From NCBI GenBank assembly GCA_023150945.1, contig JAKLJX010000006.1, forward strand, positions 124,001-188,000: a stretch of 64,000 bases of DNA. The letters run 5' to 3'. Origin of the DNA: a bacterium. GTDB lineage: Bacteria; Zhuqueibacterota; Zhuqueibacteria; Zhuqueibacterales; Zhuqueibacteraceae. The position numbers were made by a program, and so were the translations under genes. Within the stretch, counting starts at the first letter, position 1; the number at the start of each line of letters is the position of its first letter. The notes under the pieces are model-generated. The model made no database searches, was not told where the DNA came from, and saw only the letters and a list, made by a program, of their open reading frames with translations. Positions 44,038 to 52,616 of the stretch are shown one piece after another.

Positions 44038-46191
44038 TCACAGCAAGCGCTGCATGGCCGCAGCAAACTCACCGGCAGTGGCGTAACGCCGCTCGCGTTC
44101 GGGATGCAGTGCCTGCAACAGAACTTCATCGAGGGCGGGCGGCAGCCGCCGGTTGAGCGCCGTCGGCCGGGTCAGCCGGCCGGCAAGAATTTGGGTGGAA
44201 ATCGCAGCAACATTCTCTCCGGCAAACGGCCGCTGCCGGGTTGCCATCTCATAAACGACTGCGGCCAGCGAAAACACATCGGCGCGGCCGTCGATCTTCT
44301 CCCCCCGCAATTGCTCGGGCGACATGTAGCAGGGCGTGCCCAACACCGCACCCTCTTGCGTCAGCGTCGACTGAGCCAGATGCGCGATGCCAAAATCCAG
44401 AATCTTCACCGTATCGCCGGCCAGTATCATCAAATTCGAAGGTTTGATGTCGCGATGCACCACGCCGCGGCTGTGGGCATAGTCCAAGCCGCTGGCGACC
44501 TGCGTGGCCAGGTGATGCAGCCGGGGCAGCGGCAAAGGCGCCTGCTGCTCGATCACCTCGTCGAGCGGTTCGCCCTCCAAAAATTCCATCACAATGAAAA
44601 AACGGCCGGCCGCTTCATCCGCTTGATGGATGGTAACGATGTTGGGATGATTCAACGCACCGGCGGCGCGCGCCTCGCGCAAAAAGCGCTCGCGCAACCG
44701 CTCCTGCGCGGCCGCCGAGAGGCCGTGCGTCGGGTGGAGAATCTTGATCGCGACTTTGCGGCCGAGGGTGGGATCGATCGCCGCATAGATTTTCCCCATC
44801 GCGCCCGCGCCGGCTTCGGCCGTAATCTCGAAACGGCCGAGGCGGCGCAAACCGCTGCCATCGGTAATCACCTCGGTCGCCGTTGCTGCGCGGCGCGCGG
44901 AAGGAGGTGTTGCGGTCAAGCTCTTCTTTTCCGCAAACAGCAATGCGCTGCCTCCGGCCAGCACCGGCGCCAGCATGAGGCCAATGCCGTGCAGCCACAT
45001 TCGGCCTGCCGCAAACGCGGCAAAGCCAACCAGCCACAGCAGCAACGCCAACCCCAACAGCAAAACCACGCCCAAGGCCCGCGGCCAACGCCGGCAAAGC
45101 CCAAAGGCCACTGTGCCGGCGCCGAGCATGAGCAGGATTTCCACCGCCTTCAAGTAATCCGGCCGCTGCAGCGGCTCTTGCCGCAAAATATTGGCGGTGG
45201 AGGTGGCGAGTTTCTCCACGCCCGGCAGCCGGCTGGCAAAGGGTGACGCCAGAAAATCCTGGGTGCCCGCCGCGGTCACCCCCACCACCACGATTTTGCC
45301 CGCGAGCGCAGACACTGGGCCCTCCAAAAGCTCCACTGCGGAAATCTGGCGAAACGCACCCGCCGGACCATAGTAGTTGATGAGACTCCAGCCCGCGCGA
45401 TCCGTGTGAATAAACCGCTCGCCGAGCTGAATGCCCTCCCCGGCTTTCAAGCGAATCTGTCCGCGGGTGAGCTGCGTTGCCTGGGCCGCAATCTGCAGCG
45501 GCAGGGCCGGCAAGTAGAACTCACCGTGCCGGACGATCTGCGCCTCCCAGCGCACGACCGGATCACCCATCTCCTCCGTGCTGATGAGATTGATGTGCCC
45601 GCCCGGCAAACTCGCAGAAAGCAAATCCAGCGAAGCGTGATTGAGGCCGGCGGCATGCAACAGCGGCAGTGCCGCCACCTCTTGCGGCGGCGCATCGAAT
45701 AGGATGAAGGCGCTGGCTGCCACCGGCGGAGGCGGCGGCTCGACCGGCGGCAACGGCTGCAAGCTGATCCGAGAAAAGTAGTAAGGCAAAATTACACCGG
45801 CACCGCCTTGCGCGCGGCTGTCGCGTATCACCTGCGCCAATTCGGCAGTGCCTGCAACCTCCTCCGGCCGCGCCGGCAGGATGATATCCAACACCACCAG
45901 CCGCGGCTGCGCGGCCAGCAGCTTTTGCAGCAGCCCGGCGAGCGTGCGCCGCGGCCAGGGCCACGCGCCCACGCGCTGGAGGCTGGCATCATCGATGGTC
46001 ACGAGCACCAAACTCGAATCAGTGGGCAGACTGCCGCGCAAGCGAAAGCAGAGATCGAGATTCTGGCGTTCGAACCATTCCAGCACATTTGACAACGGCA
46101 ATAGGCGCACGTGCAGCAGAACGGTGACGAACAGCAGCGCACCGGCCACCATGCGGGGAAGGTGTGAGCGAAGCGAAGGTTTGGTCATCAT
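44038..46191 (-). CDS. CHASE2-domain membrane Ser/Thr protein kinase
   Basis: 717 residues. TM1 (MVAGALLFVTVLLHVRL) precedes an extracytoplasmic CHASE2 sensor (about 40-330; VLVTIDDASLQRVGAWPWPR, INYYGPAGAFRQISAVELL, IVVVGVTAAGTQDFLASPF). Three membrane segments (about 350-425) follow, then a Hanks-type kinase (about 455-717): GAGAMGKIYAAIDPTLGRKVAIK, VVHRDIKPSNLMIL, VKILDFGIAHL and TPCYMSPEQLRG. All catalytic residues are present. CHASE2 kinases sense an unknown outside cue. FecR-LysM and FHA genes follow upstream on the same strand, the latter a natural phosphothreonine reader. Confidence 0.92.
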   Translation of the reverse strand: MMTKPSLRSHLPRMVAGALLFVTVLLHVRLLPLSNVLEWFERQNLDLCFRLRGSLPTDSSLVLVTIDDASLQRVGAWPWPRRTLAGLLQKLLAAQPRLVVLDIILPARPEEVAGTAELAQVIRDSRAQGGAGVILPYYFSRISLQPLPPVEPPPPPVAASAFILFDAPPQEVAALPLLHAAGLNHASLDLLSASLPGGHINLISTEEMGDPVVRWEAQIVRHGEFYLPALPLQIAAQATQLTRGQIRLKAGEGIQLGERFIHTDRAGWSLINYYGPAGAFRQISAVELLEGPVSALAGKIVVVGVTAAGTQDFLASPFASRLPGVEKLATSTANILRQEPLQRPDYLKAVEILLMLGAGTVAFGLCRRWPRALGVVLLLGLALLLWLVGFAAFAAGRMWLHGIGLMLAPVLAGGSALLFAEKKSLTATPPSARRAATATEVITDGSGLRRLGRFEITAEAGAGAMGKIYAAIDPTLGRKVAIKILHPTHGLSAAAQERLRERFLREARAAGALNHPNIVTIHQADEAAGRFFIVMEFLEGEPLDEVIEQQAPLPLPRLHHLATQVASGLDYAHSRGVVHRDIKPSNLMILAGDTVKILDFGIAHLAQSTLTQEGAVLGTPCYMSPEQLRGEKIDGRADVFSLAAVVYEMATRQRPFAGENVAAISTQILAGRLTRPTALNRRLPPALDEVLLQALHPERERRYATAGEFAAAMQRLL

Positions 46192-46417
46192 AACCCGGGC
46201 GAGCGGGCATCACAATTTACCCTCAGAACTGCTGAGGGGATGGGGAAAAGTTCCTGCCGCGGCAATGCATCGTTTGGCAATGGCGTCACGCGCGCATTTG
46301 ATTTCACCCGCGCGAGGCGGAGTGCGCTGTGTTTTTCCAAGAGGCTCCTTTCAGCGTGCTCTGCGGCTCGGCGGTGATACGGTTTGCGTTGACGGCAAGG
46401 ATTCCATTGCGGAAAGA
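46192..46417. other. Intergenic region with repeat-like sequence
   Basis: 226 bp between the kinase start and the FecR gene stop. At about 46308-46383 it holds an imperfect dyad with arms related to GCCGAGCCGCAGAGCACGCT, a motif type often scattered between genes in bacterial genomes. No gene is seen. Confidence 0.4.
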
Positions 46418-47395
46418 TCACAGTTCGGCATCAAGCTCACGGTCGCGCTGTTGATTCCAGCGCACCCAGTCCAGCTCCGCGCCTTGATCGCGAAACGCGC
46501 GCGGATCCGAGGGCTTGCCGCTTTTGGCAATGTGGATTTCTTGATGGGCGCGCACGAGTTTGATCCAGGTTTCGAGCGAAACTTGCGCCGGGCCCGGCAC
46601 CTGTTGCGGCGGGCCAATGCGTTGCGGTGGCCCGCTGCGGCCGGCCGTCGGGCTGTTGCGGACTTCCACGGCGCCGTCATACACGCGCACGGTGGTGGAA
46701 CTGTCCGGCGCGACCAACGAGCGATACGTGGTGCCCTGCACGCCGGCAATCGCCGTGGGAAACTCGACGTCAATCTGCGGCTTTTGTTGAAAAAGTTTCG
46801 AAATGCGCGTCCACAACGAGCCTGCGGCGAACTCGAATTTGGCTTGATAGCCGCCGGCGCGCCGCAAATCTTCGATGCGCAAATGGGAATTGGCATCGAG
46901 GCGCAACACGCTGCGGTTGTCCAGCACCAATTCCGCGCGGCCGTTCTTGCCGGTTTTGATTTCATCGCCGCTGCGCAAAACCAGATTCGGCCGCGCCGCG
47001 ACAAACGCGGGATTTTGCTGCGGCCGGCGGTAACTCACTTCACCCTCCGTGAATGTCAACACCGCGCTGGCCGCCACGCTCTTCAGCGCCTCGGGAAGCG
47101 GTTGACCCGCGCCGCGTGCGGGAAAACTCAACGTATCGCCCGGCTGCAAGTGATGCAGATCTTTGGCAGGATTGGCGGCAGCCAGCACGGCTTGGAGAGA
47201 ATCGTCGAAGAAGCCGTAGTAACGCAGCGCCAGAAAGCTGATGGTGTCGCCGCGCCGCGCGATGACTTGCTTCGCGGCATGTTGCGGCGGGGACGGCGAT
47301 CGCAGGAAGCCGGGCAGCAGTGCCAGGCACAAGAGCGCCGGCAGTATGACACTTTTGTTGATCCGGTGGTTCAATCGAAGATGGGCAAACCGCAT
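46418..47395 (-). CDS. LysM-FecR domain envelope protein
   Basis: 325 residues. A signal-type segment (VILPALLCLALLPGFLRS) is followed by a LysM-like domain, VIARRGDTISFLALRYYGFF to LHHLQPGDTLSFP (about 43-92). A FecR domain follows (about 120-245): LRSGDEIKTGKNGRAELVL, LRLDANSHLRIEDL and FPTAIAGVQGTTYRSLV. LysM should bind peptidoglycan; FecR domains act as periplasmic sensors or scaffolds. The rest is Pro/Gly-rich. It sits between the CHASE2 kinase and the FHA gene. Confidence 0.88.
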   Translation of the reverse strand: MRFAHLRLNHRINKSVILPALLCLALLPGFLRSPSPPQHAAKQVIARRGDTISFLALRYYGFFDDSLQAVLAAANPAKDLHHLQPGDTLSFPARGAGQPLPEALKSVAASAVLTFTEGEVSYRRPQQNPAFVAARPNLVLRSGDEIKTGKNGRAELVLDNRSVLRLDANSHLRIEDLRRAGGYQAKFEFAAGSLWTRISKLFQQKPQIDVEFPTAIAGVQGTTYRSLVAPDSSTTVRVYDGAVEVRNSPTAGRSGPPQRIGPPQQVPGPAQVSLETWIKLVRAHQEIHIAKSGKPSDPRAFRDQGAELDWVRWNQQRDRELDAEL

Positions 47396-47516
47396 CGTTA
47401 CTGCTCCGAATGATCAAACGTTCGAGGCGGCGCCGCCTGGCGCTCGCCCGGCAGCGTTGGGCAAGGCCGAATATAGCACAAAGCCGTTTCAGGCAAAAGC
47501 GGATTTTGTGATTACT

Positions 47517-48161
47517 TCACACGGCGCGCAGCACAAACTGCCGGCCGCCGATTTCGATGACGTCGTTGTAGCGCACCTGCGCATTCATCGTGAGCAGGCC
47601 GTTGACGCGCACGCACGGCGCGCCGGTTTCGCTGCAGAGGAAGAAACGATCGCCGCGACGGAACAAAGAGGCACGCAGCGGCTCCTCGCCCTCCAGCCGA
47701 ATGTCGACCTCCCCGCGATTGCCGAGCACGATCCGGTCCTGCGCGATGGTGAAAACCAACTGCTCCGCCTCACTCACCAGCGCGCCGCTGGCCGTGGCCT
47801 CGGGCCTGCGGCCGACTTTGTGCGTCGACGGCGCAAACAACGCCCGCAGGTGATCGGTGGTGGTGGCGGATTCCTCGGCGAAACGCAGCACGTAAGCACC
47901 GATCTTGATCTCGTCGCCGTCCTGCAACCGCGCCGGCAGCGTCAGCTTCTGGCCGTTGACCATGACGCCGTTGGTGCTGTTGTTGTCTTCGAGCAGATAA
48001 TTGCCGGACGCTTCGCGGTGCAGCCGTGCGTGGCAGCGCGAGACCGAAAGATCGCCCAGGCGAATGACATTGCCCTCGGTGCGGCCGATGGTCACCTCGG
48101 CGTTCCGCAGCCGGGCTTGGAAGAGCAGCACGTCGTCTTTGGTGATAAAGAGCGAAGCCAT
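47517..48161 (-). CDS. FHA-domain protein with a second, degenerate FHA-like half
   Basis: 214 residues from the ATG at 48161; a TTG at 48188 is less likely. The FHA domain (about 1-95) has the hallmarks VTIGRTEGNVIRLGD, LSVSRCHARLHRE and LEDNNSTNGVMVNG, so Arg, Ser, His and Asn for phosphothreonine binding are all present. The C-terminal half (about 130-214) has the strand pattern of a second FHA domain (IVLGNRGEVDIRLEG ... RVNGLLTMNAQVRYND) but lacks the Ser-x-x-His. It is cytoplasmic and a likely reader of the CHASE2 kinase encoded nearby. Confidence 0.87.
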   Translation of the reverse strand: MASLFITKDDVLLFQARLRNAEVTIGRTEGNVIRLGDLSVSRCHARLHREASGNYLLEDNNSTNGVMVNGQKLTLPARLQDGDEIKIGAYVLRFAEESATTTDHLRALFAPSTHKVGRRPEATASGALVSEAEQLVFTIAQDRIVLGNRGEVDIRLEGEEPLRASLFRRGDRFFLCSETGAPCVRVNGLLTMNAQVRYNDVIEIGGRQFVLRAV

Positions 48162-48188
48162 GGCAAAACCGGTTTGGCGATTACGCAA

Positions 48189-49916
48189 TCAAAGCGGCTC
48201 GTCGGGTCTGAAGCCGTTGGTGATGGGCATGCGGCGGTCTTTACCGAAATTCTTGGTGCTGATCTTGATGCCGGGCGCCGCTTGCTGGCGCTTGTATTCG
48301 GCGCGATCGATGAGCTTGACGACTTCCTTCACGATTTTCTCGGGCAGGCCGCGCTCGATCATTTCCGGCACGCTGCGATCATCTTCGACATATTCCTCGA
48401 TGATGCGATCGAGCAAATCGTACGGCGGCAGGGAGTCCTGATCGGTTTGATTGGGACGCAGCTCTGCGGTCGGCGGCCGCTCGAGGGTGCGCAGCGGGAT
48501 CACGGGCTGAGGAAAGCCATGCTGGTTGATCCAGCCGGCCAGGGCGTAGATCTTGCTCTTGGGCACGTCTTTGATGACGGCAAAGCCGCCCGCCATATCG
48601 CCATAGAGCGTGCTGTAGCCGACCGCGGTTTCACTCTTGTTGCTGGTGGTGAGCACCAGCCAGTTGAACTTGTTGGAGAGCGCCATCAGCAGGTTGCCGC
48701 GAATGCGCGCCTGAATGTTTTCCTCGGTGACATCCGGCGGCCGGCCGTGAAAGGCAGTTGCCAGGGTTTCGTCATAGGCCGCCATCAAGCCGCGGATGGG
48801 AAGGGTGAGGGTTGCAATGCCGAGGTTGCGCGCCAAAACCAGCGCATCTTCATTGCTGGCCGCGGCAGTGAACGAGCTGGGCAGCAAAACGCCCGCGACA
48901 TTCTCCGCGCCCAGCGCGGCCACGGCGATCACAGCGGTCACCGCCGAATCGATGCCGCCGCTCAAGCCGAGCACGACTTTCTGGAAGCCGTTCTTGCGCA
49001 CGTAGTCGCGCGTGCCCAACACCAGCGCGGCGAAGATTTCATCGGCCTCCGCGCGCACGCGCGCGACGATGGGCGCCGGCGGCGAGCCGGACGGGGGCAA
49101 GAGCGGCATGGGAATCACCGCCTCGGCCAACTCGTACCGGCCTGCCAGCCCCAGCGCCGGCCGGGGAAGACCGGTATCGATGGCCGCCTCGGTGACGATC
49201 AATCGATCTTCGAATTGTTCGCTGCGCAACAGCAGCCGGCCCTCGGGATCAAACAGGAAGGCTTGGCCGTCGAACACCAGTTCATCCTGGCCGCCGACCA
49301 TGTTGACATAGGCAAAAAAGGCTTGTGAGCGCCGCGCCAGTGTCGCCACCAAATGCTCGCGTTCGAAGCCTTTGCGAAAGTGATAAGGAGAGGCGGAGAG
49401 ATTGACGAGCAGGTGGGCGCCGCCGGCCGAGGCTTCAAACTCGGCAATCGGCGCCGAGGTCCAGATATCTTCACAAATGTTGATGCCGATGCGCAGCTTG
49501 TTCCACTGCACCACCAGCGGCCGCGTGCCCGCTTCGAAATAACGGCGCTCGTCAAACACGCCGTAATTGGGCAGGCAGATTTTGTGATAGGTGGTGAGCA
49601 GCCGGCCGTCGGCGCAAACCGCGGCGGCATTGTGGATTCTGTGCGCCAGGGGCTCGGCAAAGCCGACGATGGCCACCAGGCCCCGGCTGGCGTGTGCGAT
49701 TTGCTCGAGGGCAGCCAGATTGGCGCGCACGAAGTCGTCGCGCAAGATCAGGTCTTCAGGCGGATAGCCGGTGACGGCCAGTTCGGGAAAGAGCACGAGC
49801 TGCACGCCCTGGCGGCGCGCCGCCTCCAGATATTTCAGGATCAGCTCGAGGTTGCGGCGCAGAGCGCCGACGGTCGGGTTGATTTGGGCGAGGCCAATGC
49901 GAAGATGCTGGATCAT
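48189..49916 (-). CDS. nadE: Glutamine-dependent NAD+ synthase
   Basis: 575 residues from the ATG at 49916; an ATG at 49949 lies within a terminator-like hairpin. The N-terminal nitrilase-fold glutaminase has FPELAVTGYPPEDL (Glu), TYHKICLPNYGVFDE (Lys) and INICEDIWTSAP (Cys). The C-terminal synthetase has VLGLSGGIDSAVTAVIA, TTSNKSETAVGYSTLYGDMA and KISTKNFGKDRRMPI. It makes NAD+ from deamido-NAD+ with glutamine-derived ammonia. The FHA gene begins 27 nt past its stop. Confidence 0.95.
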   Translation of the reverse strand: MIQHLRIGLAQINPTVGALRRNLELILKYLEAARRQGVQLVLFPELAVTGYPPEDLILRDDFVRANLAALEQIAHASRGLVAIVGFAEPLAHRIHNAAAVCADGRLLTTYHKICLPNYGVFDERRYFEAGTRPLVVQWNKLRIGINICEDIWTSAPIAEFEASAGGAHLLVNLSASPYHFRKGFEREHLVATLARRSQAFFAYVNMVGGQDELVFDGQAFLFDPEGRLLLRSEQFEDRLIVTEAAIDTGLPRPALGLAGRYELAEAVIPMPLLPPSGSPPAPIVARVRAEADEIFAALVLGTRDYVRKNGFQKVVLGLSGGIDSAVTAVIAVAALGAENVAGVLLPSSFTAAASNEDALVLARNLGIATLTLPIRGLMAAYDETLATAFHGRPPDVTEENIQARIRGNLLMALSNKFNWLVLTTSNKSETAVGYSTLYGDMAGGFAVIKDVPKSKIYALAGWINQHGFPQPVIPLRTLERPPTAELRPNQTDQDSLPPYDLLDRIIEEYVEDDRSVPEMIERGLPEKIVKEVVKLIDRAEYKRQQAAPGIKISTKNFGKDRRMPITNGFRPDEPL

Positions 49917-49935
49917 GGTTGTACCTGTCTGAATG

Positions 49936-49970
49936 CAAAAACCCATCACGGCGAACCGGGATGGGTTTTG
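49936..49970. terminator. Strong bidirectional terminator hairpin between hup and nadE
   Basis: AAAACCCATC and GATGGGTTTT pair around an inner CGG-CGAA-CCG stem-loop. The minus strand ends in TTTTTG, giving an intrinsic terminator for the HU gene. It lies only 20 nt upstream of the nadE ATG, so it would also be in any nadE leader that begins further up. Confidence 0.75.
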
Positions 49971-50080
49971 GAATCAGACGCGTTCATGAAGGCACGGGCA
50001 ACGCCCACCGCAACGGCGCGGGAGGGGCATTGCCATGCCGGTCGAAGCGTGATCGCCGGGAACGTGGGCCGTCGGCCCGC

Positions 50081-50371
50081 TCAGTTCTTGAGCGCCGCGT
50101 CTTTGGCCGCTTTGGCGATGCGGAACTTGAGCACGGTCTTGGCGGGAATCTTGATCGCTTCGCCGGTCTGCGGGTTGCGTCCCATGCGCGCTTTGCGCTT
50201 TACCACCACGAGCTTGCCGATGTCGGGGATGGTGAAGCCCTTCTTGGCTTCCTTGGCCGCCAGGCGGGCAAGCTCCTGAAACCACTCCATGGATTGCGCG
50301 CGCGTCATTTCGAACTTCTCGGCGAAATGCTTGATCAATTGTCCTTTGGTCATGGGACCTGCGCTTGCCAT
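50081..50371 (-). CDS. hup: HU-family DNA-binding protein
   Basis: 96 residues. It has the HU/IHF layout: MTKGQLIKHFAEKFEMTRAQ (helices), GFTIPDIGKLVVVKRKARMG and RNPQTGEAIKIPAKTVLKFR, with the beta-arm motif RMGRNPQTGE that intercalates in DNA. It compacts and bends chromosomal DNA. The ATG has a GGAGAG Shine-Dalgarno. It is divergent from the histone-H1-like gene, so two chromatin proteins share one intergenic region. Confidence 0.93.
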   Translation of the reverse strand: MASAGPMTKGQLIKHFAEKFEMTRAQSMEWFQELARLAAKEAKKGFTIPDIGKLVVVKRKARMGRNPQTGEAIKIPAKTVLKFRIAKAAKDAALKN

Positions 50372-50795
50372 AATGCTCTTCTCTCCTCGATTAGGTTGTG
50401 AATAGAAGGTGATACAGCAGGTAAACAGGCGCGCCGCATGCGTGCGGCGATGTTTTCACGTGCCAATTGACGCGGCTAAGATAGGCAGAAATTCAAGTGA
50501 AGGCAAGCATTTTCTCATGTGCCTGCGCGGAAAACCGCAAAAAATGCGGGTTTTTTGCGGATTTCGCCTGGCGGGTTGCGACAACGGCCGCGGCGCCGCG
50601 CTGCGCAGCGATTGCCGACCCGCAAAAATAGCGCGCCAAATCGCGCTGGCGGCCATGCCGGGTGCGCATACTATTTTTGTGCGCTGCAAAATTCGTCTTG
50701 CATATCGCAAATTGAACGATTATTTTTTGCCGCGTCAAGCGAGCCTAAATCACGCGTGTGATACGCAATTTCCAAACTCTTTTGTGGAGGAAGCG
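50372..50795. promoter_or_regulatory. Divergent regulatory region between HU and H1-like genes
   Basis: 424 bp with no convincing gene. A hairpin, CCGCA-AAAAA-TGCGG followed by GTTTTTTG, lies at 50535-50556 and reads as a terminator-like structure on both strands. As both flanking genes run outwards, it would be in a leader, not at a gene end. A weak promoter, TTGCAT (50698-50703), 16 nt, TTATTT (50720-50725), faces the H1-like gene. Confidence 0.4.
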
Positions 50796-51242
50796 ATGGA
50801 CAATTGGCCTTATTCCCCCTCAGATGACGACGACGAGGAGAGCTACGATCCCGCGGATTCTGAATTGAACCCCACAGAGTCTGACGAAGACGAACCGTTT
50901 GGCAGCTCGTTGTCGGATTCGACCTGGTCGGAGGGAGAGGAGGAAGAGGAGGACACGAGCGCCGGCATGCCGGAAGCCGGCATGGAACCCATTCCTGCGC
51001 CGATGCCAGCCAAAGCCGCTCCCAAACCGGCCGTGAAGAAGAAAGCCGCTGCCAAGAAAAAAGCCGCCAAAAAGGTTGCCAAGAAGGCAACCAAGAAGAA
51101 AGCTGGAAAGAAGGCAGCCAAGAAGACGGCCAAGAAGACAGCCAAGAAGAAAGCCGTCAAAGTTGCCAAGAAAAAGACAGCCAAAAAGACTGCCAAGAAA
51201 GCGGTCAAGAAGACGGCCAAGAAAAAAGCCCGTCGTCGCTAG
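50796..51242 (+). CDS. Histone-H1-like protein with an acidic N-terminus
   Basis: 148 residues from the ATG at 50796, which has a perfect GGAGG; the frame is open for 129 codons upstream, but that part crosses promoter-like sequence. Residues 1-55 are strongly acidic (SDDDDEESYDP, SEGEEEEEDTS). A Met/Pro/Ala hinge (MPEAGMEPIPAPMPAKAAPK) leads to a tail of about 80 residues built almost only of Lys, Ala, Thr and Val in AKKTAKK-type repeats, ending KKKARRR. The tail resembles eukaryotic H1 and bacterial H1-like proteins and should bind DNA. The acidic head may screen or regulate the tail. Confidence 0.85.
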   Translation: MDNWPYSPSDDDDEESYDPADSELNPTESDEDEPFGSSLSDSTWSEGEEEEEDTSAGMPEAGMEPIPAPMPAKAAPKPAVKKKAAAKKKAAKKVAKKATKKKAGKKAAKKTAKKTAKKKAVKVAKKKTAKKTAKKAVKKTAKKKARRR

Positions 51243-51309
51243 AGCCGCTTCCGCTCCTGTGAAACTCGCTTTGCCGGCGGCGGTGCGCTGCCCCTCGTCG
51301 CGATTGCAC

Positions 51310-51367
51310 TTACCCTCCGCTCATTTTCCTTGCCTTCGGCGCAAGGGTCGGAGGGTAATTCGTTTTG
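51310..51367 (+). terminator. Hairpin terminator after the H1-like gene
   Basis: TTACCCTCCG (51310-51319) pairs with CGGAGGGTAA (51349-51358) and encloses a second stem, CCTTGC-CTTCGGC-GCAAGG. TTCGTTTT follows. The compound stem is strong; the T-tract is weak. It separates the H1-like gene from the phosphatase gene. Confidence 0.55.
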
Positions 51368-51465
51368 GACCTGCACCAGCAGGCCCGCTGCTTTGACGGG
51401 AAATTGCCATCAAACTGATTCGAATGTCCGGTCGCCCTCGGGCCCGCCCCATTGCGTCGCTTGCC

Positions 51466-52266
51466 ATGAATGCCAAAGACCTGCAAACCCGCCTCGATGC
51501 CGCGCTGGAAGCCTGCTGGCGTGCCGGTAAAATCACGCTGGAATATTATCAGGCCCATCCCCTCACCGAAATCAAATCCGACGGCTCGCCGGTTACCATT
51601 GCCGACAAGCGCGCCGAACAGGAAATTCGTGGCTGGCTGACAAAGTATTTCCCACAAGACGCCATCGTCGGTGAGGAGGAGGGCGCGGGGCCCAAGTCCG
51701 AGGCCGGCACCTGGTACATCGATCCCATTGACGGCACGCGCAGCTTCGTGTGCGGCGTACCGTTTTACGGCGTCCTGCTGGCCTATGAAATCCATCAGGA
51801 AGTGGCACTCGGCGTCATCAATTTCCCCGCCCTGGAAGAAATGGTGTGGGCTTTGCGCGGCCACGGATGCTTTTGGAACGGCCGGCGCGCGCACGTCTCC
51901 ACGATCACAGAATTGCCCGAGGCCACCTTGCTCGCCACTGATTTCTTTGCCATGGACCGGCTGGGGCACACCGCGGCGCGGGAACATTTGTGCGCCAATA
52001 CCAAGCTGCAACGCACCTGGGGCGATGCCTATGGCCATTTTCTCGTCGCCACCGGCCGCGCCGAAATCATGCTCGATGCGCGCATGTCGGTGTGGGATTG
52101 CGGCCCGCTGCTGCCGATCATTGAAGAAGCCGGCGGCCGTTTCACCGACTGGCAGGGGCAGGCCACCATTCACGGCGACAACGCGTTTTCAACGAACGGC
52201 CATCTGCATCAGGCGGTGCGGCAGATTCTGGCCGGTGAGGCGGGTGACCATCCGGCCGTGACTTGA
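51466..52266 (+). CDS. Inositol-monophosphatase-family phosphatase (histidinol-phosphatase-like)
   Basis: 266 residues from the ATG at 51466; an ATG at 51424 adds 14 residues. The Mg site is complete: IVGEEEGAG (Glu), WYIDPIDGTRSFVCGVPF (the DPIDGT motif) and SVWDCGPLLPIIEEAGG (WDxG). SDGSPVTIADKRAE is the usual N-terminal Li-sensitive loop. Members hydrolyse inositol-1-phosphate, 3'-phosphoadenosine phosphate or histidinol phosphate; the short form and ITLEYY start resemble HisN types. Its stop overlaps the frame of the small membrane gene that follows. Confidence 0.9.
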   Translation: MNAKDLQTRLDAALEACWRAGKITLEYYQAHPLTEIKSDGSPVTIADKRAEQEIRGWLTKYFPQDAIVGEEEGAGPKSEAGTWYIDPIDGTRSFVCGVPFYGVLLAYEIHQEVALGVINFPALEEMVWALRGHGCFWNGRRAHVSTITELPEATLLATDFFAMDRLGHTAAREHLCANTKLQRTWGDAYGHFLVATGRAEIMLDARMSVWDCGPLLPIIEEAGGRFTDWQGQATIHGDNAFSTNGHLHQAVRQILAGEAGDHPAVT

Positions 52267-52304
52267 AAAAAAATTCTCAACGGATACCGCAGGAGGGCAC
52301 CAAG

Positions 52305-52472
52305 ATGGCTCGAATCGATGGACCAAAATCAACCGCACAGGTCGAGGCGGATATTCGCCAGATAGAAACCGAGGAAAAGATTGAGCGCATGGCCTCGTTC
52401 TTCACCCCATTCTTGCGAGCGATCCTGCTGACCGCCGCGGTTCTCTACATTTTCAACCGTCTCATCTTTTGA
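52305..52472 (+). CDS. Small single-pass membrane protein
   Basis: 55 residues from the ATG at 52305, which has GGAGGG; a start at 52263 would overlap the previous gene. A polar N-terminus (STAQVEADIRQIETEEKIER) is followed by one membrane helix, FLRAILLTAAVLYIFNRLIF, right at the C-terminus, as in tail-anchored proteins. It is 38 nt after the phosphatase gene, so probably co-transcribed. Function unknown. Confidence 0.7.
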   Translation: MARIDGPKSTAQVEADIRQIETEEKIERMASFFTPFLRAILLTAAVLYIFNRLIF

Positions 52473-52616
52473 CAAATTTGGTCGGTGCCCTGCGCCGCAG
52501 GCCGGTCAATCCTCCGGTCTCGCCTGGGCTTGCCAGCGGCTGGCGGCGCGAAAGGCCGGGATCGCCTCACTCACTGTCAACATTGGGCAGGCCAATATGC
52601 CGATAGGAAAAACACC

